Origin: Pseudomonadota bacterium
GTDB lineage: Bacteria; Pseudomonadota; Alphaproteobacteria; Sphingomonadales; Sphingomonadaceae
NCBI GenBank assembly: GCA_030271595.1
Contig: JARXKO010000063.1
Location: 1-8,277 of the forward strand
Direction: 5' to 3'
Length of the DNA: 8,277 nt
The translations under genes were made by a program, and so were the position numbers. Positions within the stretch are counted from its first letter, which is position 1. Every line of letters begins with the position of its first letter. The notes under the pieces are model-generated. The model ran no database searches, was not told the DNA's origin, and saw only the letters and a list, made by a program, of their open reading frames with translations. This document shows, piece by piece, positions 6,580 to 8,277 of the stretch.

Positions 6580-8277
6580 TCAGTCCTTGTCGCCGGTTAC
6601 CTCGAGCGCACCAACATCGCCGGTGAACCGGGTCCCGACCAGCCCGCGGGCAAGCGCCGCCGCACGGCCGCCGGCGGGCAGCGCATCGCGATCAAACTCG
6701 ACCCGGGCAATGGTCAGCGCAGGCATGCTCGCCGCCTTGAGCGTCGCATTGAACGCCGCCACGTCGCCGGCCTGGAGCGTCGCCCATTGCCCTTCGACAT
6801 CTTTCAATTCCCGGTCGAGCGCGTCGATCCGCGCCAGCTGATAGGGCGTCGGCCGGTCTTCGACCGAGTTGATGGCGCCGTAGATTTCATCGACATGCTC
6901 GCGCAGCCGCTCCTCGCCGGTGATGGCGCCGCCTTCCTTGGTCGCGACAATCTCCTTGCGCAGCGCATCGGCCTTGGCCGCGAGCTGGGTAGCGGCGGCC
7001 TTGACCGCAGGCGGAGTCGCGGCCGCGGCGGCAAGCGCACCGGCCTGTTCGCGGACGCCGTTGATCTGCGCCGCCGCGGTGCTCATGCGGACGAACATCC
7101 CCTTGATCCGTTCGGCCGCAGCGAATTGCGCCTGGCGGTCGGCGACCGAGAAGGTCGCGCGCTTATCGAGCGTAATCGTCATCGGCGCGGTCACCACCTG
7201 CCCGGCGTTGGTCAATCGAACGGTATACTGGCCCGGCAAGACGCGTTCGCCAGTGGCCGAATTGCCGGCGAAGCTGGCGGCCGGCGGAACCACCGGCGCC
7301 TTGGTCTTCATCGACCAGGCGACGCGGTTGAGCCCGCGCCGCTTGGACGCCGGCAATTCGTCGACCACATTGCCTTGGGCATCGAGGATCTCGAGCTTCA
7401 TCCGCCCGATGACGTGGCGCGCTTTCTGATAATAAGTGATGATCGCGCCATCGACCGGGTTCTCGCCGGCATAAGCGGCATCGCCTTCGGCCCAGCCGCC
7501 ATTCGACTGGATGCGTTGCTGCACCGGCGGCCCAGGAAGCAGCGCCACCGGGCTTGACAGCACCGCCGCGCTCAACTGGCGCAGCGGGCTGATATCGTCG
7601 ACCACCCAGATGCCGCGGCCATGCGTGGCGATGACCATGTCGTCGGTCGCCGGCTGAAGCGCGATGTCGCGCACGGCCACCCCGTCGGGCCAGTTGTTGG
7701 GCTTGAACTGGGCCCAGCTCTGGCCGGCGTTGAGGCTGAAGAACAGGCCGAATTCGGTGCCCAGGAAAAGGATGTTCGGGTTGGCCCGATCCTCCTTGAT
7801 GACATGGGCATAGCCGCGCACGCCGGGGGTGCCGGGGCCGACGATCCGCTGCCACGTCCGCCCGTAATCGCCGGTGCGGTAGAGGTAGGGCTGCATGTCG
7901 CCCATCATGTGGCGGTCGTCGGTGACGTAGGCCACCGCCGGGTTGAAGCGGCTGGCCTCGACCCAGCTGATCCAATTGCCCGCCGGCATTCCGAGATTGG
8001 CGGTGACGTTCGACCAGCCAAGCCCGCCGTCGCGGGTCAGCTGGACATTGCCATCGTCCGTCCCGGCCCAGATCTGGCCTGGGGCGAGCGGGCTTTCCGA
8101 GATCGAATAGATGGTGGTGTTCATCTCGGCCGATGAATTGTCGACCGTGATCCCGCCCGATTCCTCCTGGCGTTGGCGAGCGGGGTCGTTGGTCGTCAGA
8201 TCGGGCGAAATCCGGTCCCAGCTGGTGCCGTGATCGCGGCTTCGGAAGAGGAATTGCGAGCCGATGTAGATCGTGCC
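6580..8277 (-). CDS. BNR/Asp-box beta-propeller protein, VPS10/sortilin-like (C-terminal part, cut by window edge)
   Basis: The minus-strand frame is open from the right edge to TGA at 6582-6580, giving the last 565 residues. Four Asp-box-like turns are visible: SRDHGTSW (13-20), TRDGGLGW (81-88), TGDYGRTW (135-142) and SLNAGQSW (181-188), ending with ATHGRGIWVVDD (about 217-228), typical of large periplasmic or secreted proteins annotated as BNR-repeat glycosyl hydrolases or sortilin-like. Residues about 275-370 resemble a FlgD-like immunoglobulin fold (LEILDAQGNVVDEL ... RGLNRVAWSM ... LPGQYTVRL). About 378-510 is Ala-rich, charged and helical, perhaps a coiled coil. The signal peptide and first propeller blades would lie beyond the window. 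No enzymatic residues are evident, so 'glycosyl hydrolase' is a family label, not a demonstrated activity. The internal ATG at 8124 is unlikely to be the start because Asp-box sequence continues upstream of it. It is convergent with the dehydrogenase gene. Confidence 0.85.
   Translation of the reverse strand, partial: GTIYIGSQFLFRSRDHGTSWDRISPDLTTNDPARQRQEESGGITVDNSSAEMNTTIYSISESPLAPGQIWAGTDDGNVQLTRDGGLGWSNVTANLGMPAGNWISWVEASRFNPAVAYVTDDRHMMGDMQPYLYRTGDYGRTWQRIVGPGTPGVRGYAHVIKEDRANPNILFLGTEFGLFFSLNAGQSWAQFKPNNWPDGVAVRDIALQPATDDMVIATHGRGIWVVDDISPLRQLSAAVLSSPVALLPGPPVQQRIQSNGGWAEGDAAYAGENPVDGAIITYYQKARHVIGRMKLEILDAQGNVVDELPASKRRGLNRVAWSMKTKAPVVPPAASFAGNSATGERVLPGQYTVRLTNAGQVVTAPMTITLDKRATFSVADRQAQFAAAERIKGMFVRMSTAAAQINGVREQAGALAAAAATPPAVKAAATQLAAKADALRKEIVATKEGGAITGEERLREHVDEIYGAINSVEDRPTPYQLARIDALDRELKDVEGQWATLQAGDVAAFNATLKAASMPALTIARVEFDRDALPAGGRAAALARGLVGTRFTGDVGALEVTGDKD

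Noticed and set aside
6445..7557. A 370-codon plus-strand frame across the end of the dehydrogenase and the propeller gene
   Set aside because: Antisense to a well-supported BNR protein; product is Arg/Gly-rich with no motif.
1..8277. CRISPR arrays, insertion sequences, tRNA or rRNA genes, phage or defence genes
   Set aside because: No direct repeat arrays, transposase-like frames, terminal inverted repeats or RNA folds were seen; composition and codon use appear uniform across the window.

Overview
The window is GC-rich chromosomal DNA, very probably from an alphaproteobacterium of the Sphingomonadales. That placement rests on the style of the PolA and flippase proteins, an H-box-type (HisKA_2/HWE) sensor kinase, the strong G/C bias at third codon positions, and a C-rich palindromic repeat resembling ones I associate with sphingomonad intergenic regions. 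It is inference from reading, not from a search.

Layout: (1) positions 1-495, minus strand, the N-terminal 165 codons of a PAS-containing sensor histidine kinase that runs off the left edge just after its phosphoacceptor His box. (2) 496-667, a 172-base divergent intergenic region with a GC-rich hairpin. (3) 668-3490, plus strand, a complete DNA polymerase I (polA) with all three enzymatic domains and intact catalytic motifs. (4) 3577-5082 (or from a TTG at 3487 overlapping the polA stop), plus strand, a multi-spanning membrane protein of the polysaccharide flippase (MOP/Wzx-like) type. (5) 5102-6550, plus strand, an aldehyde dehydrogenase of the succinate-semialdehyde dehydrogenase (Sad/YneI-like) type with a clear Shine-Dalgarno. 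(6) 6551-6579, a short convergent gap with GC-rich dyad symmetry. (7) 6580-8277, minus strand, the C-terminal 565 residues of a BNR/Asp-box beta-propeller protein (VPS10/sortilin-like, often annotated as a glycosyl hydrolase) that runs off the right edge.

The three plus-strand genes are closely spaced and could be co-transcribed, but their functions (DNA repair/replication, envelope polysaccharide export, semialdehyde oxidation) do not form one pathway. The two flanking minus-strand genes are separate units. Both strands carry very long open frames opposite the real genes; these look like composition-driven shadows.

I found no phage, transposon, CRISPR array, RNA gene or defence island. Nothing here supports a previously undescribed system; the points worth a second look are start-site ambiguity, small repeats, a low-complexity PolA linker and the function of the propeller protein.
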